This document shows, piece after piece, positions 62,169 to 64,000 of a stretch of DNA of 64,000 bases. The notes under the pieces are model-generated. The model saw only the letters and a program-made list of their open reading frames with translations. It ran no database searches and had not been told where the DNA came from. The DNA comes from Opitutaceae bacterium (GTDB lineage: Bacteria > Verrucomicrobiota > Verrucomicrobiia > Opitutales > Opitutaceae). The translations under genes were made by a program, and so were the position numbers. The stretch is from positions 432,915-496,914 of the forward strand of contig JANQRT010000060.1 in assembly GCA_028284385.1 (NCBI GenBank), read 5' to 3'. Numbering within the stretch: the first letter of the stretch is position 1; each line of letters opens with the position of its first letter.

Positions 62169-62249
62169 GGAGACCCATCGACAGAATCGACTTATAAAGG
62201 GAAGAGGTAAGCTATTTAGCGAAAATCGCTCTTTATTTACAACGAATTA

Positions 62250-63218
62250 TCAATCCACTTCGAAAATCGCGTCTCGGTATTTCATCATCATCAGTTTATC
62301 AGTCCAGTTTTGGAATGTATCCAACCGCCTCTTTTCGAAAACCTCCTGGAATATCCATTCCACGAAATTGCCTTTTGCCGCATTCGCTATCGGGAACCCC
62401 CCGCCTAGTCTTGGATTGATTTCGATGAACTGGATGGTGTTGCTATTTGCATCGAAAAAGCACTGAATGTTGAGCGGTCCCGAGGCTCCTGGCAGGCTTT
62501 CGGAAATACGTTTACCCCATTCCATTAGAGTGGGAATCTTCTCTGTGCGAGCCTGCACGGACTCGCTTCCGTCGACTAGAATTCGGCGATGGGGAATCGT
62601 ACAAATACACTCCCCGAACAGAGAAACGTAGGTGTTAATCGTGTATTCATGACCCGGAGCCTGTTCTTGAAGTAGGTAGTCTTCGGAAAGCGATTTCAAT
62701 TCATCGGCCTCATGAATTTTTTGCACCCCTTTGCTTGCGGACCCATACCTTGGCTTTGCTATGAGAGGGAAATCCAATTCGTTTTCCCTCTCTCGGCATT
62801 CCTTCAGTGTTATAGTCTTTGGAGTTGGCGCTTTAACTCGCTTGAAAAAGGTTTCGGTAGCCAATTTATCACTGCACAGGGAGATCGTTTCCCAATCTGA
62901 AATGGCGATAGCAATTCCTTCGCTCGCGAATGACGACTTTAGTTTGGCAAGAGGCTCGAGGTCGCTTTCCCTCGTCGGAATTATCAGGCCGATAGCGTTT
63001 GCCTGGCAATAGGCCCGGACATCTTCGACCCACCTGTCACCAGACGATGTATCCATACAAGTAAATCTATCAACGAAATGGCATGTAGGAACATTTTCAC
63101 TACGATCTGATCCATGTAGAGCGAGTCCCCGTCCTGTTGCCGATTTTACGGCTGCCCTCGTGATGGCAACTTTGCTTCCTGATGAAAGCAACAGGACGCC
63201 CTTTGTGTTTTCGTTCAT
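62250..63218 (-). CDS. ATP-grasp family ligase (CarB-like)
   Basis: I choose ATG 63218 (MNENTKGVLL), with GGAG upstream; the longer frame would run through the flagellin terminator and into its gene. The 322-residue product has an N-terminal pre-ATP-grasp domain, DFPLIAKPRYGSASKGV (the P-loop-like lysine/glycine stretch), YLLQEQAPGHEYTINTYV and the metal/ATP end FIEINPRLGGGFP. Members of this group join an acyl group and an amine using ATP and are common in polysaccharide and modified-amino-acid pathways. Its position beside a flagellin gene makes flagellin glycan precursor synthesis possible, but the substrate is unknown. Confidence 0.8.
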   Translation of the reverse strand: MNENTKGVLLLSSGSKVAITRAAVKSATGRGLALHGSDRSENVPTCHFVDRFTCMDTSSGDRWVEDVRAYCQANAIGLIIPTRESDLEPLAKLKSSFASEGIAIAISDWETISLCSDKLATETFFKRVKAPTPKTITLKECRERENELDFPLIAKPRYGSASKGVQKIHEADELKSLSEDYLLQEQAPGHEYTINTYVSLFGECICTIPHRRILVDGSESVQARTEKIPTLMEWGKRISESLPGASGPLNIQCFFDANSNTIQFIEINPRLGGGFPIANAAKGNFVEWIFQEVFEKRRLDTFQNWTDKLMMMKYRDAIFEVD

Positions 63219-63252
63219 ATTCTCCAAAGTCCTACGATTGCTATCGGTTGGC

Positions 63253-63285
63253 AAAAAAAAAGTGGCCTCTTGATAAGAGGCCACT
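63253..63285 (-). terminator. Strong Rho-independent terminator after the second flagellin
   Basis: Read on the - strand, AGTGGCCTCTT (63285-63275) pairs perfectly with AAGAGGCCACT (63271-63261) over a three-base loop and is followed by eight or nine T (63260-63253). It separates flagellin from the ATP-grasp gene, which must have its own promoter or depend on read-through. Confidence 0.9.
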
Positions 63286-63306
63286 CGAAAAGAGATGTAT
63301 TGTTGA

Positions 63307-64000
63307 TTAACCGAGAAGACGCAGAGCGACCTGGCTTGCAGCGTTGGCCTGAGACAGCATGGACGCGCCAGACTGAACCAGGATGTTGAAACGAGCGAGC
63401 TGAGTCGATTCTGAAGCAACATCCACATCGATGATGCGGCTGTTAGCAGCTTCGAGGTTGGTCTTGTTGACCGTGAGCATGTCCGAAGCGAACTGCAGAC
63501 GGCTAGACTGGGCGCCGTTAGTGGCGCGAAGCGTAGCGACGTTCTGGATAGCGTCGGTGATAGCTGTTAGACCAACAGCAGTCAGGTTGGTAGAACCGGT
63601 GAGATCGGTGCCAACACCAGTGGCAAGAGCTGCCTTGGTGATGTTAACCGTAGTCGTGCCGGATTCCGTAGTAGCCACGCTCAAGTTCGTAGCGCTAGCC
63701 GCGAACAGAGACACGCCGTTGAACGTTTCCGAGGTCAAAGCGCTGAGCTGAGACTGCAGCTGATTGAACTCGGTGTTGTAGTTGGCGACGTCGTTGGTGT
63801 TCTTGGTCACGTCTGTGCTCAATGTCTTGAGCTCTGACATGCGGTCAAGAATCTTGCTGGCTGTGGAGAAGCCGCCGTCCTGGGTCTGCAGGAACGAAAG
63901 GGCGTTCTGCAGGTTGGTATTCACGGCGTCGGTACGCTTGATAGCGGCCGAGAGCTTCATAGACACGGCAAGACCACCGGCGTCGTCGGCGGGGCTTACG
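63307..64000 (-). CDS. Second flagellin, 5' end beyond the window
   Basis: About 231 residues are visible. The frame stays open to the right edge, where it reads VSPADDAGGLAVSMKLSA, the conserved D1 region that starts near residue 40 of flagellins, so roughly the first 40 residues are missing. A GTG at 63966 lies within this motif and is not the start. The C-terminus is canonical (LEAANSRIIDVDVASESTQLARFNILVQSGASMLSQANAASQVALRLLG). The variable part is short and rich in Thr/Ala/Ser. It is distinct from the first flagellin and has a strong terminator. Confidence 0.95.
   Translation of the reverse strand, partial: VSPADDAGGLAVSMKLSAAIKRTDAVNTNLQNALSFLQTQDGGFSTASKILDRMSELKTLSTDVTKNTNDVANYNTEFNQLQSQLSALTSETFNGVSLFAASATNLSVATTESGTTTVNITKAALATGVGTDLTGSTNLTAVGLTAITDAIQNVATLRATNGAQSSRLQFASDMLTVNKTNLEAANSRIIDVDVASESTQLARFNILVQSGASMLSQANAASQVALRLLG

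Noticed and set aside
63219..63428. 70-residue N-terminal extension of the ATP-grasp protein
   Set aside because: It would pass through the flagellin terminator and the flagellin C-terminal coding region on the same strand in another frame; ATG 63218 has a ribosome-binding site and fits the family.

Overview
The window looks like a Verrucomicrobiota chromosome, probably an Opitutae/Puniceicoccales-like marine lineage. That placement is inferred from the exported TIGR02597-like protein, the FN3/tandem-repeat exported protein and the FliW-CsrA-flagellin arrangement; no rRNA or other phylogenetic marker is present to prove it. Genes are densely packed, often overlapping by 1-8 bases, and many starts lack a strong Shine-Dalgarno sequence. 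No tRNA, rRNA, CRISPR array, insertion sequence or prophage was seen.

Left part (1-26.9 kb, mixed genes). A UDP-glucuronate decarboxylase-type epimerase cut by the left edge is followed by secA, two exported proteins of unknown role, and three glycosyltransferase genes, two of which are large multi-domain fusions probably serving surface-polysaccharide synthesis. Next come slyX, an acidic single-pass membrane protein with a good FliA-type promoter, a PIN-PhoH ATPase and peptide deformylase. A two-gene unit follows whose membrane segments resemble a MotA/TolQ-MotB/TolR ion-channel pair. An ADP-ribosylglycohydrolase-like exported protein, a GNAT acetyltransferase, a sulfatase-fold protein that has lost its catalytic and metal residues, and a ferritin complete this part.

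Centre and right (27.1-60.1 kb, flagellar locus). Almost the whole flagellum is encoded on the + strand: flgB-flgC-fliE-fliF-fliG-fliH-fliI-fliJ-motE-like-fliK-flgD-flgE-fliL-fliM-fliN-fliO-fliP-fliQ-fliR-flhB-flhA-flhF-(small membrane protein)-fliA-motA-motB-(small CxC protein)-flgF-flgG-flgA-flgH-flgI-flgJ(rod-binding part only)-flgN-like-flgK-flgL-fliW-csrA-flagellin, then two small unknown genes. This covers MS ring, C ring, export gate and ATPase, rod, P and L rings, hook, stator, filament and the FliW-CsrA control of flagellin. fliD, fliS, flgM, flhG and chemotaxis genes are not in the window. Two sigma54-like sites (before flgB and before flgF) and FliA-like sites (before motA, before the acidic membrane protein, weakly before flgK) suggest a sigma54-to-FliA hierarchy.

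Right end (60.1-64 kb, - strand). A P-loop NTPase with a membrane hairpin, an ATP-grasp ligase and a second flagellin (cut by the right edge, with a strong terminator after it) follow. The most notable candidates for new biology are the MotA/MotB-like pair with unusual extra domains, the FliA-linked acidic membrane protein, the pseudo-sulfatase, and the unknown genes packed between the two flagellins.
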